Source: Sphingobacterium sp. FBM7-1 | GTDB lineage: Bacteria > Bacteroidota > Bacteroidia > Sphingobacteriales > Sphingobacteriaceae | Length of the DNA: 64,000 nucleotides | NCBI RefSeq assembly: GCF_020687765.1 | Contig: NZ_JAJEWJ010000006.1 | Span: 141,785 to 205,784 of the forward strand | Reading direction: 5' to 3' | In this document: piece by piece, positions 11,615-20,545 of the stretch | How positions within the stretch are numbered: position 1 is the first letter of the stretch | Layout: each line of letters opens with the position of its first letter | Notes under the pieces: generated by a model | Seen by the model: the letters and a program-made list of their open reading frames with translations, nothing else | The model's database searches: none | Told to the model about the DNA's origin: nothing | Translations under genes and position numbers: made by a program

Positions 11615-12319
11615 TTAATCTTTTGGTATAGCCAAATCAAACTTTAAAGTCGATAAATTCTCGTTTTCTGTTACTTTTTTCATACGCATTAATACATTCA
11701 TATTTCCCTGCTCCGTAGGAATTTTTGCCCAAATTAGATAGGTGTCTATCGTATTGAATACATTAGATGCAGGTGTTTCGGTTGTTGAATATCGTATTGC
11801 CGAACTCGACGGTTCTGGGATTCCCTTGAAGAGGTCGTCGGAAAGCTGGGTGATATCTCCGGAATTAAATGCTTCATAAATGGCGCGCTGTCTTTTGTTC
11901 GATGGGAGCAGTACCCGAAAACGGGTCGCTGTCCACTCAGCAGGCACCACTAGTGCTTCGTATGGAGCTCCATTACACCTGTAATTTTTGATGATATTCG
12001 TTGCATTGTTGGGCGAATAAATAGACACGCCCTTGCTTGTGTAGTAAGCGAGCAATGCTATTTTCTTTTCATTATTGTTCAGAGCACACGGGCCGATTAA
12101 TTGGAACTCCGGCAATATAAGTGCGCTATTGTCAAAAGTAGTTTTACTGTTGCCCTGTGTATTCATCGTAATATCTTGGTGGATTTCACAACTTTTAGCA
12201 TCCACCACCTCTTCTACTATCTCTTTTGTATTAAATACATCGAATATGGAAGTAAACGCGCCTCCGTGGAATGACAATAGAGGCAATGTAATCAGTAAGC
12301 TATTCATGAATGTTTTCAT
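11615..12319 (-). CDS. secreted protein of unknown family, paralogue of the adjacent lipoprotein's C-terminal domain
   Basis: 234 aa with a hydrophobic N-terminal signal (MKTFMNSLLITLPLLSF) and no clear lipobox. Residues 44-234 align by eye end to end with residues 242-429 of the neighbouring 429-aa lipoprotein. Shared blocks are LIGPC, NYRCNGAPY, ATRFRVLLPSN, the serine-rich PSSSA.RYS and LIWA.IP..QG. The cysteines in GPC and NYRC are conserved in both copies and could form a disulfide. I do not recognise the family. Its place between the SusD/lipoprotein pair and the PL6 lyases suggests an alginate-binding role of the SusE/SusF kind, or an accessory to the lyases. Function is inferred from position only. 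Confidence 0.7.
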   Translation of the reverse strand: MKTFMNSLLITLPLLSFHGGAFTSIFDVFNTKEIVEEVVDAKSCEIHQDITMNTQGNSKTTFDNSALILPEFQLIGPCALNNNEKKIALLAYYTSKGVSIYSPNNATNIIKNYRCNGAPYEALVVPAEWTATRFRVLLPSNKRQRAIYEAFNSGDITQLSDDLFKGIPEPSSSAIRYSTTETPASNVFNTIDTYLIWAKIPTEQGNMNVLMRMKKVTENENLSTLKFDLAIPKD

Positions 12320-12346
12320 AATATTTATTGTTTAATATGTCTATAC

Positions 12347-13636
12347 TTAATTTTTTGGCACCAAAAGATCAAACCGTATCGAAGATTCGTTGCCATTTTC
12401 TATCACTTCACGGATACGTAGCAAAACATTGATCGTACCTTGAGGATTTGGTATGGTTGCCCAGATCAAATAAGCCTCTTGGGTGAATATACTTGCCGAT
12501 GCTCCCGCTGTAGAGGAATACCGCGGAGCGGAGCTGGAAGGAGCTGAGATTCCGTCAAAGAAATCATCTGATAAATCGGGGATATTGTTGGTATTATAGG
12601 CATCATATACCTGTTGTTGCCTTGAATTTGATGGTAGCAATACCCGAAAGCGTGTCGCGACCCAGTTCGACGGAGATGTGATAGGTGTGTAAGGTGAGCC
12701 GTTGCATCGGTAATTTCCAATAATATTTGTGGTGTTGGTAGGTGCATAAAATGATACACCACTACTGGTAGCATAGGTAAAGAAAGATATCGCTTCCTCT
12801 TTATTAGCGAAATTACAAGGCCCTATCAATTCAAAACTCGGCAATAGCATGGCGTTATTATTGAAGGTTACGGCGTTGGTACCTTGTGCGCTCATGATTA
12901 CATTGGTGTATATCTCGTAAGGAAGGATCGGAATAGCTATTACAGCTTCTGATGACAACCCATAGGCGTCGTGCATAATGAGTTTTAGATTTGCTGCATT
13001 TGGTCTATATGTGTAAGCGTAATCAAATGTGTGTGTTGTTTCACCGTTTAAATCTATTTCGTGCACTTTTACAAAAGTCCCTTGGTAATCATCGTGCAGT
13101 TCGATTTTTGTGATACCATTTTCCGATTTCGCAGTGGCGGCGATTTGGATGATGTTCGCTTCATCGGGAACCAATGACGCGGGGATGTCCTCCCAAAAAG
13201 GTAATGGGGGCGTAAAGCTTTGGATGTTGATAAAAGCTTCGTCGGAGCTATTATCTGTTCGTTTAATCATCAGTTTTAATCCGGAAACATCCTGCATGGG
13301 TATATGCTCAAATAAACTAGCCTCCATGACATATTGGATGTTTCGTTTGCTATCGAGGTCTTGTGTATAGGTGATATCTACTAATGAATCACTCACGCCT
13401 TCTCTGATAAGATAAGTATATATAAAGTTGATATCTTTTTGGGAAGTAATTTGTGCTTCAATATTATTCTGGGGCGTAAATGTTTTCGTTGCGGTGTTAA
13501 AAGTATAATCTTGTGCTTCGACAACATCTTTTGCTCCCTTATCGTTGAGAATCACGTCCTCACTTTTTTTAGAACAAGCCAGTATGCCGAAAATACATAC
13601 GGTTATGGCTATGATATGAACTATAGTTTTCATCAC
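12347..13636 (-). CDS. SusE/SusF-position surface lipoprotein, putative alginate-binding protein
   Basis: 429-aa lipoprotein with a canonical lipobox (GILAC, Cys21). Residues about 45-240 look like one or two beta-sandwich (Ig/PKD-like) modules. Residues 242-429 are the same domain that makes up the 234-aa protein downstream. It starts 9 bp after the susD stop, the usual position of a surface glycan-binding protein in a polysaccharide utilisation locus, where such proteins hold polymer next to the SusCD transporter. I see no catalytic signature. The terminal domain contains conserved Cys (GPC, NYRC), Trp and Arg residues (NWVATRFRVLL) that could line a uronate-binding site. That last point is speculation; the SGBP role is family-level inference. 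Confidence 0.75.
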   Translation of the reverse strand: MMKTIVHIIAITVCIFGILACSKKSEDVILNDKGAKDVVEAQDYTFNTATKTFTPQNNIEAQITSQKDINFIYTYLIREGVSDSLVDITYTQDLDSKRNIQYVMEASLFEHIPMQDVSGLKLMIKRTDNSSDEAFINIQSFTPPLPFWEDIPASLVPDEANIIQIAATAKSENGITKIELHDDYQGTFVKVHEIDLNGETTHTFDYAYTYRPNAANLKLIMHDAYGLSSEAVIAIPILPYEIYTNVIMSAQGTNAVTFNNNAMLLPSFELIGPCNFANKEEAISFFTYATSSGVSFYAPTNTTNIIGNYRCNGSPYTPITSPSNWVATRFRVLLPSNSRQQQVYDAYNTNNIPDLSDDFFDGISAPSSSAPRYSSTAGASASIFTQEAYLIWATIPNPQGTINVLLRIREVIENGNESSIRFDLLVPKN

Positions 13637-13645
13637 GTTTATGGT

Positions 13646-15223
13646 TTAATATCCAGGATTTTGTTCAAGTTCTAATTCATTGTTTGTGGTAATCTCCCGA
13701 AGCGGAATAGGCAAAAGCAATCGCTGCTCCGTCACTTTTGCTTTTAAATCTTCCAGGGAAATTGCTGGAACAATTCGGCTGTAATGCTCGGGATATTCGT
13801 TCTCGAAATGTTGTTTCAAAGTTTCTATCGCTTTGCCAAATCGTACGAGATCGAAGAAACGTTGGTTTTCAAATGCCAATTCTAACTTGCGTTCGTTCAG
13901 CAAAGCGTCGATAAATCGCGACTCGCTATCGATACTGTTTGTACCTGTGGTCGGGTAGGTGAAGAATTGGGCGGAAAAAGCAGAAGAACCATCGTATTCT
14001 ACGGCGCCCGCTCTTTCTCGAACGGTGTTGATGAGCTGTACAGACTCTCCATTTGGCCCGTCATACCCAAGTGCTTCGGCTTTCATAAGCAATATATCTG
14101 CATATCGTAGAACAGGAAAATCGTTTTCCGCGTCATAACGTGTCATTATAGGCGAAACGTACTTCTTTACATAAGGCTTCGTAGGACTATAAATGGCGAG
14201 ATTGGCAGCATATCGGGTATCCTTGTTGGTTGCATGTGAAGTATAATACATGGACATGGCTTCATAGGTCGGGAAATTTAGACCATCACCATCATTGTTT
14301 ACAACAGCCGATCCTGAGCCAGTGGGAGCAAAAAGATTAGCAAATGGAGAGCCCAAACCAAAACCGCCGGCCTTGTATCGAACAGCGAATAGGATTTCTG
14401 CATTCATTTCATTTCCAATCGAGAAAACATCGCTATAACTCGTTGCTAATTCATGTCCGCTTTTACTGATTACTTCATTCAGTTCCAATAAAGCATCGTT
14501 TTTTCTGTCGAGTGTCAGGAATACCTTAGCTAACATTGCTCGAGAAGCCCAGTGGGTGACGCGCCCTAAATCGTCCGACGGAATGTTCTGATATTGTATT
14601 GCGGGAAGAACTTCGATGGACCTTTGTAAGTCAGCGATGATTAAATTATAGACATCTTCTTTGGTATCGTAATTTTTTGATTTTGATGTGTTGGGGTTTA
14701 CGGGTTCTGTTACCATAAAGATATTCCCAAATAACCTGACCATATTAAAATAGTGATAAGCCCGAATGAACAATGCCTCTCCCACAATATGTTGCCATTC
14801 CGTTTCCGTCATATTGGCATTTCGTTGGATTTGGTGATCGCCGTCTATATACCGAACACCCATATTGTTTAATAGGTAGTTTACTGCACGGATGTTTCGG
14901 TATGTATTTATCCAGTAATCATACACTTGGAGATGATCGGCATTTAGGGTGAACATATCCAATTCGTTTTGTTCTATTCTAGGTGCAGCACTGCTATTTG
15001 CCACGCCTTGTAAGGAGAGATCAGAACGTAACTCCGTCATCATCCACTCATTATATAGTGGTGCATGCATCCCATTGTAGCAACCCGTAAGTGCCGTATT
15101 AGCTTCTTTGTAGTCACGATAGAATGCACCAACGCCGACATTGGATATAGGGTCTATATCAATTATTCGTTCGCAAGAACTTAGCGCAACGACTAACATG
15201 CTGTATAACAATATTCTTTTCAT
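13646..15223 (-). CDS. susD: SusD/RagB-family outer-membrane glycan-binding lipoprotein
   Basis: Alpha-helical TPR-like SusD lipoprotein that lids the SusC channel on the cell surface. Lipobox VVALSSC with Cys17. Typical SusD segments are visible: an N-terminal ALTGCYNGM helix, a YWINTYRNIRAVNYLL helix, FIRAYHYFNMVRLFGN at about 152-167, and the C-terminal motif LLNERKLELAFENQRFFDLVRFG. Length 525 aa is typical. It lies 12 bp downstream of susC. The ligand, inferred from the PL6/PL17 neighbours, is alginate oligosaccharide. Confidence 0.95.
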   Translation of the reverse strand: MKRILLYSMLVVALSSCERIIDIDPISNVGVGAFYRDYKEANTALTGCYNGMHAPLYNEWMMTELRSDLSLQGVANSSAAPRIEQNELDMFTLNADHLQVYDYWINTYRNIRAVNYLLNNMGVRYIDGDHQIQRNANMTETEWQHIVGEALFIRAYHYFNMVRLFGNIFMVTEPVNPNTSKSKNYDTKEDVYNLIIADLQRSIEVLPAIQYQNIPSDDLGRVTHWASRAMLAKVFLTLDRKNDALLELNEVISKSGHELATSYSDVFSIGNEMNAEILFAVRYKAGGFGLGSPFANLFAPTGSGSAVVNNDGDGLNFPTYEAMSMYYTSHATNKDTRYAANLAIYSPTKPYVKKYVSPIMTRYDAENDFPVLRYADILLMKAEALGYDGPNGESVQLINTVRERAGAVEYDGSSAFSAQFFTYPTTGTNSIDSESRFIDALLNERKLELAFENQRFFDLVRFGKAIETLKQHFENEYPEHYSRIVPAISLEDLKAKVTEQRLLLPIPLREITTNNELELEQNPGY

Positions 15224-15235
15224 GATTTTGTCAGT

Positions 15236-18200
15236 TTAAAAATTGAAATCTAGACCAAACGTGTATGTACGCATTAGGGGGAAGGCACCACGTTGATAGC
15301 CATTTACTAATGGATTATTATAGTTACCCGAGGTGGTACGGGCTTCTGGATTAATACCCCTGTAGTTGTTACCCATAAAATAAAGTAGGTTTTCTCCGGA
15401 GGCGTACAGTCGTAGCGCTTTGACCCCGAGCTTGTTTAGTGTTTTTTGTTTGAATGTGTAACCGAATATAACGGATCGTAGGGAAGCATAAGAGGCACTT
15501 TCCACAACATAGTCCGTTAACATCCAATTGACGCCGTTGGTAAGATAAGGCGTTTCGCCATCGCCGGGATACATTTCACTTATCCATCTGTTTTCGACTA
15601 CGTTGCGGTTAAAACGTTTAGACTCATTATAGTTATGATCGCCATTGACTAGCTGGCCACCTTGTACCCCTTGTACCAAAAAACTCAGATCTAAATCTTT
15701 GTATTTAAACGTGTTTGTGATGCCCCAAGTGAAATCAGGGAAAGGAGAGCCGATAACGGTACGGTCATTTTGATCGATCATGTTATCGTTATTCACATCC
15801 ACGATTTTAAGTCCGCCGGCCATGAGATAATTACTGATGTTGGTTGTCAATCCATTAGCCACCGCTTCGTCTATTTGAGATTGTGAAAGCCAAACACCAT
15901 CTGTTTTGTAACCGAAGAACTGAATAGAAGGTTGACCTATAGTGGCCGCATAAACCTCATTTCTTTCCCCAAAACTATATTGGAAAGGCTCACCGCCTAA
16001 ATCAATCAGCGTATTTTTATTGTGACTGATGTTTAAATTAGTTGTCCATTCAAAATGAGGTTTTGTCATATTTTTGGTCGTCAATTCGATCTCTATACCT
16101 TTATTTTGAACTTTTCCGGCATTATTAATATATTCATCGGAACCACTAAATGCCATAGTGGCTTGATTGTAAAGTAGCCGATCCGTTTTTGAATTGTAAT
16201 ATTCAACCGTTAGCGCGATACGGTTCTTTAAAAAAGCGACGTCAAGACCGGTGTTGGATTCAAATGTTCTTTCCCAGGTGATATTCGGATTTGCCAACAA
16301 TGCTCCATTGGGAGAGAGGCCTAAATTTATATTGCCCGTACCCGAACCAAAAGCATAGTTCGCGGGATACATCAGATCCTGAAAGGCGAAGCTATTAATT
16401 CTGTTGTTTCCTGTGGCGCCGTAGCTTGAGCGGACTTTCAAGGAACTCAGCCATGATATGTCTTTCATAACGTTTTCTTCCGAAATCATCCAGCCTGCGG
16501 AGATCGACGGAAAGCTACCATACTTGTTCCCTTTAGCAAAATACGAGCTGCCGTCAATACGATAAGACGCAGCTAACATGTATTTATTATCAAAATCGTA
16601 TGTAATCCGACCGAGATAGGATATCAATCCGATTTGGTCTTTCAATGTATTTGTCAAACTTTGATCTATCTGTCCGGCTTGATTTAATGTTTTAAAATCT
16701 TCTGTTGGAAAATCTCTGCCGACCATATTGGCATCATCGATCCAGGTTTGTTGCGTCGTGAAGCCCAATAACCCTGTGAAGTTGTGTTTTTGAATGTTTT
16801 TCGTATAATTTAGGGTGTTTTCCCACAGAAAATCTTTGTAGTGACGGGTGAAAAGTGTCGCTTGGTTCACTGCGCCGTCTTGTCTAGCATCACTCTGTGT
16901 AAATACTTGATTTTGGTTAATATTGTAATATCCGCCTACGGAGGTTTTGAAGATTAGATTTTTAATGATTTCATAATTGAGATCCATGCTTCCAAGCAAA
17001 CGATACCGGATACGGGAATTATTTACGCGATCGGCAATCGAAAGTGGCGTGTTGTTGGCCGTATTCCAAGGATCTAAAGTGCCTGAACTCGTCCATAAAG
17101 TGCCATCAGGCATATACCCCGAATATCGTAGACTATTAAAATGTCGTGCTTGCGCATAGTCTCCGGCTTTTATATTTGCCCATTGCGAATTCTGGTTTAC
17201 ATATGCCGCTGAAAATTCAGTGTGATAAGCTGGAACGGAAGAATACCAGCGGTAATAGTCTGTGTAATTTACACCTGGTCTTTGTGTTTTATTGTAAGAT
17301 GGATTGATGTTAAAGTTTAGTTTCAGTTTTGGGCTAAGTGTCGCATTAATCTTGGCACGTATTGACATGCGGTCGTTTTCATTGTAACGCATTGCGCCTT
17401 CATCTGTTTGTGCATTCGCTGTCAAAAAATATTTTATTTCTTTTTTACCTCCCGAAAGACCAATCTGAAGATTGCTGATGGTCGCTGGTTGCAAGGCAAG
17501 TTGCTGCCAGTTTGTCGACTGACCAATAATTTGATTTTCGATAACGTACTGTGCTCGCTCATTATTATTGATTAAATTTCTTCTATTTTCCGGTACGGAG
17601 GGATCGTTTTCGCGTAATGCGGCTTCGCCGTATAGTTTGGTTACATATTCAGACATGGTCATTATGGGATGTAGTTCCAAGGTATTTCGTACACCTGTGT
17701 ATGCTTTTACGGAGTATTGCGGGCGATCTGCTACACCTTCTTTTGTGGTAATTAAAATAACCCCGTTCGCTGCCCGCGAACCATAAATGGCAGCAGATGC
17801 AGCATCTTTCAATACCTCTATGGACTCTACATCTTGTGGATTCACAAAGGATAGACCGTCGGGTACAGGGTAGCCATCTACGACGACCAAAGGCGATGTG
17901 TTTGAACTGATGGAATTAAATCCTCGTACACGTACGACAGGTTCCGCGCCGACCTCCGAAGAAACGTTTTGGATAGAAACACCCGCTATTTTCCCGATTA
18001 GCGCGTTATCTAGGCGAGAGGAGGGCATTTCGTCGAGATTGGTATTGACCAGTTTGCTAACGGAGCCTGTTACGGAGGATTTCTTTTGTATACCATAGCC
18101 GATTACGACGACTTCTTCAATTTCTTTTTCTTCAGGATCCAAAGATATTTTTAGATTTTCTGTGTCGTTAATCTGTTTTGCATAACGCTGATACCCTATT

Positions 18201-18430
18201 GCAGATATGAGTAATATTTCCCCTTTTTCTACCCTTATTTCAAATTTACCCTGTTCATCTGTTTTTGTTGCTTGCTTGCTGTTCTGTACAGAAATGCTTG
18301 CTCCCGATATAGGAGAGCCTAGCGCATCTATTACTTCTCCAGTGACTTTTACCCTCGTTTGTCCATAAAGGTTTCCAGATGATATGGAAAATAAGAAGGT
18401 GAATAACATGATGTAAATCGATGTTTTCAT
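15236..18430 (-). CDS. susC: SusC-family TonB-dependent transporter (alginate locus)
   Basis: Outer-membrane beta-barrel importer of about 1064 aa. After the signal peptide come a carboxypeptidase-regulatory-like domain (VKVTGEVIDALGSPISGASI), a TonB-box-like EEVVVIGYG, the plug (VRVRGFNSISSNTSPLVVVDGYP, EVLKDAASAAIYGSRAANGVI) and a long barrel ending in aromatic-rich TFGLDFNF. There is no STN domain, so it is not of the anti-sigma signalling type. I place the start at the ATG of MKTSIYIMLFTFLFS. An ATG 45 bp further upstream would add a polar peptide in front of the signal sequence and would begin inside a hairpin. Pairs with SusD to import oligoalginate. Confidence 0.95.
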   Translation of the reverse strand: MKTSIYIMLFTFLFSISSGNLYGQTRVKVTGEVIDALGSPISGASISVQNSKQATKTDEQGKFEIRVEKGEILLISAIGYQRYAKQINDTENLKISLDPEEKEIEEVVVIGYGIQKKSSVTGSVSKLVNTNLDEMPSSRLDNALIGKIAGVSIQNVSSEVGAEPVVRVRGFNSISSNTSPLVVVDGYPVPDGLSFVNPQDVESIEVLKDAASAAIYGSRAANGVILITTKEGVADRPQYSVKAYTGVRNTLELHPIMTMSEYVTKLYGEAALRENDPSVPENRRNLINNNERAQYVIENQIIGQSTNWQQLALQPATISNLQIGLSGGKKEIKYFLTANAQTDEGAMRYNENDRMSIRAKINATLSPKLKLNFNINPSYNKTQRPGVNYTDYYRWYSSVPAYHTEFSAAYVNQNSQWANIKAGDYAQARHFNSLRYSGYMPDGTLWTSSGTLDPWNTANNTPLSIADRVNNSRIRYRLLGSMDLNYEIIKNLIFKTSVGGYYNINQNQVFTQSDARQDGAVNQATLFTRHYKDFLWENTLNYTKNIQKHNFTGLLGFTTQQTWIDDANMVGRDFPTEDFKTLNQAGQIDQSLTNTLKDQIGLISYLGRITYDFDNKYMLAASYRIDGSSYFAKGNKYGSFPSISAGWMISEENVMKDISWLSSLKVRSSYGATGNNRINSFAFQDLMYPANYAFGSGTGNINLGLSPNGALLANPNITWERTFESNTGLDVAFLKNRIALTVEYYNSKTDRLLYNQATMAFSGSDEYINNAGKVQNKGIEIELTTKNMTKPHFEWTTNLNISHNKNTLIDLGGEPFQYSFGERNEVYAATIGQPSIQFFGYKTDGVWLSQSQIDEAVANGLTTNISNYLMAGGLKIVDVNNDNMIDQNDRTVIGSPFPDFTWGITNTFKYKDLDLSFLVQGVQGGQLVNGDHNYNESKRFNRNVVENRWISEMYPGDGETPYLTNGVNWMLTDYVVESASYASLRSVIFGYTFKQKTLNKLGVKALRLYASGENLLYFMGNNYRGINPEARTTSGNYNNPLVNGYQRGAFPLMRTYTFGLDFNF

Positions 18431-18458
18431 GATCATATGGTTTATAATGTAATTGAAT

Positions 18459-18495
18459 AGCAAATGGACACACATGGGTTAGATGTCCATTTGCT
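18459..18495 (-). promoter_or_regulatory. 12-bp perfect hairpin in the leader of susC
   Basis: Arms AGCAAATGGACA (18459-18470) and TGTCCATTTGCT (18484-18495) are perfectly complementary around a 13-nt loop. The hairpin begins 7 bp after the DEH reductase stop and ends 28 bp before the susC ATG. No U-tract follows in the direction of transcription, so it is not a standard terminator. It is the only gap over 30 bp in the long run from gntR to the PL6 genes. An mRNA-processing or stabilising element setting susCD levels is a reasonable inference. Confidence 0.6.
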
Positions 18496-18502
18496 TGTCT
18501 AT

Positions 18503-19255
18503 TTATGAGAAACTTAATCCTCCGTTGATATCCACGTTCGTTCCGCTCACAAAGCTCGATTCTTCTGATACCAAATATGCAACTAGATCGGCTACTTCCG
18601 ATGCTTGCCCTTCCCGTCTAAGCGGAGTAGCATTAGCTGTATTTTGACGTGCTTCCGGTTTTGTAAACGTATCATGAAAAGTCGTAGCAATCATGCCCGG
18701 AGCGACGCCATTTACGCGAATACCTTTGGGACCTAATTCTTTTGCCAAGGAACGGGTATAGGTCATCAATGCCCCCTTTGAAGTAGCATACGCACTTGCT
18801 CCTGGACCACCGCCATCTCGTCCGGCTAGCGAGGTAAAGTTGACTATTGCACCTCCTTGAGGCATATAGGGGAGCGTGTTTTTTACAGCAAGGAAAACAC
18901 TCTTTAAGTTTAGGTTGAGTACATAGTCCCAAAATTCCTCATCCATTTCTTCTGTTGTTTTTCTGGCGACCAGTCCGCCAGCTACATTCACCAAAATGTT
19001 GATTTCATTGCCATACTTGTCAGCAGCAGTCTGCACGATCCTTTCGATATCTTCGGATTTCGTCACATCAGCGTAGACCAACGTTGCTTCTCCACCAAAC
19101 GCTTGAATTAGTTCCAGGGTTTTTTTTGCTTTTTCTTCATTGCCGAAATAGTTTATAACGACTTTAGCACCTTCTTTTGCTAATTTGATAGATACTTCTC
19201 TGCCGATGTCTCTTCCTCCTCCTGTTACAATAGCGACTTTGTTTTTTAATTTCAT
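18503..19255 (-). CDS. SDR oxidoreductase, probable DEH (4-deoxy-5-hexoseulose uronate) reductase
   Basis: Classical short-chain dehydrogenase of 250 aa. Cofactor loop TGGGRDIG at 11-18, NVAGG at 90-94, and catalytic residues N116, S142, Y156 and K160 (YATSK). It resembles FabG-like reductases, so family alone does not give the substrate. Its position between the ExuT-like transporter and susC, with KdgF and KDG kinase in the same block, points to reduction of the unsaturated monouronate product DEH to KDG, as for Sphingomonas A1-R and flavobacterial DehR. Cofactor preference (NADH or NADPH) cannot be settled here. Gap to the upstream MFS gene is 10 bp. Confidence 0.8.
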   Translation of the reverse strand: MKLKNKVAIVTGGGRDIGREVSIKLAKEGAKVVINYFGNEEKAKKTLELIQAFGGEATLVYADVTKSEDIERIVQTAADKYGNEINILVNVAGGLVARKTTEEMDEEFWDYVLNLNLKSVFLAVKNTLPYMPQGGAIVNFTSLAGRDGGGPGASAYATSKGALMTYTRSLAKELGPKGIRVNGVAPGMIATTFHDTFTKPEARQNTANATPLRREGQASEVADLVAYLVSEESSFVSGTNVDINGGLSFS

Positions 19256-19265
19256 ATCTGTTTTT

Positions 19266-20534
19266 TTATTTTTTTGAGTAAATATATTTTATACTAATCC
19301 ATGATAGTGGTACCAGAGCGGCAGCTAATGCGAAAAACGATATGTAGCTGGTCTGTGTGATAATGGGTACAGCCCATGTTGTAATAAGCGTTCCTAATAC
19401 AGCTGCAGTTCCCCCCATTCCCGATACGGTACCTACGTTTTTTCCGTTGAAATAATCACTTGGTAGTGTTTGGATATTGTTGATTAAAAACTGGAAGCCA
19501 AACAACGTCATTCCGATGAGGCACATAGCGAAGACAGGAGACTCCCGTAGATTATCCAAACGTATTAATATGATAATTAATGATATAATCATAATGACTG
19601 CACCAATGGTTACGGCTTCTTTTCGTGCTTCTACTGCTGGTAAATTTTGCCGGATGCGGTAAGAAGAATAGTAGCCTCCGCTCAGGGAACCCAAAGCCGC
19701 AAATAAATAGGGAACCCATGCAAAAGCTCCAATTTGCTTGATGTCAAAATGGAATTGTTCCTTTAAAAATGTGGGAAGCCATGTGACGAACAGCCACCAT
19801 ACGGGATCAATAAAAAAACGCGAGAGTATAATTCCCCAGGTGTTTTTGATTTTCAATAATGCTTTCCAATGGAGTTTCTCCACTGTTGGTAATACTACAT
19901 TATCTTGAACCTGTACAATATATTGTTTTTCTTCCTCTGTGATAAAAGCGTGTTTTTCGGGTACGTTTCGATTGAAATATAGCCATGGTATGAGCCAAAT
20001 TATACCTAAAAAGCCAATAAGGACAAACGTAGCTTTCCAACCAAAAGCAAGGTATAATAAAACGATAATTGGGGCCGAAATCACGGAACCTAAGCTCGCA
20101 CCTGCACCAAAGATCCCTTGGGCAATTGCCCGTTCTTTAGGAGGAAACCATTCCGCATTGCTTTTTGTTGCGCCCGGCCAATTACCGGCCTCAAAAAATC
20201 CCAGAAAAAGTCGGAAAATGCTAAAACTCATGATAGATCTGGCGAACGCATGTAATGCTATGGATAAGCTCCATCCCAGTATGGAAATGGTCATTCCCAA
20301 ACGTGTACCGATCGCGTCCATCATTTTGCCAGTAGCCGTTTGACCGATCGCGTAGGCAATCATAAAGAATGTCGTGATAGCCGCTAGCGCATTTTTCGAA
20401 TCAGCGGCATCAATTCCAAAATCTTCATGTATATAGGGCCAAAGGATATTAATAGCACTCCTATCGATGTAGTTGATAACCGTCGCAATCGCGATTAACG
20501 TGATGATATACCATCTTAAACCTTTTATTTTCAT
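19266..20534 (-). CDS. MFS transporter, hexuronate (ExuT/anion:cation symporter) type
   Basis: Inner-membrane major facilitator of 422 aa with about 12 hydrophobic segments. The N terminus (KGLRWYIITLIAIATVINYIDRS) resembles ExuT and other organic-anion symporters, and the family-type loop GNWPGATKSNAEWFPPKERA follows TM4. It likely imports DEH, unsaturated uronates or short alginate oligomers from the periplasm with H+ or Na+. The gaps of 11 bp to the upstream beta-helix gene and 10 bp to the downstream reductase place it in the same transcript as the catabolic enzymes. Confidence 0.85.
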   Translation of the reverse strand: MKIKGLRWYIITLIAIATVINYIDRSAINILWPYIHEDFGIDAADSKNALAAITTFFMIAYAIGQTATGKMMDAIGTRLGMTISILGWSLSIALHAFARSIMSFSIFRLFLGFFEAGNWPGATKSNAEWFPPKERAIAQGIFGAGASLGSVISAPIIVLLYLAFGWKATFVLIGFLGIIWLIPWLYFNRNVPEKHAFITEEEKQYIVQVQDNVVLPTVEKLHWKALLKIKNTWGIILSRFFIDPVWWLFVTWLPTFLKEQFHFDIKQIGAFAWVPYLFAALGSLSGGYYSSYRIRQNLPAVEARKEAVTIGAVIMIISLIIILIRLDNLRESPVFAMCLIGMTLFGFQFLINNIQTLPSDYFNGKNVGTVSGMGGTAAVLGTLITTWAVPIITQTSYISFFALAAALVPLSWISIKYIYSKK

Positions 20535-20545
20535 TTGAATATTGT

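Noticed and set aside
18431..18475. Earlier in-frame ATG for the alginate SusC
   Set aside because: It starts within a hairpin arm and adds a polar peptide before an obvious signal sequence; the ATG at 18430 is better.
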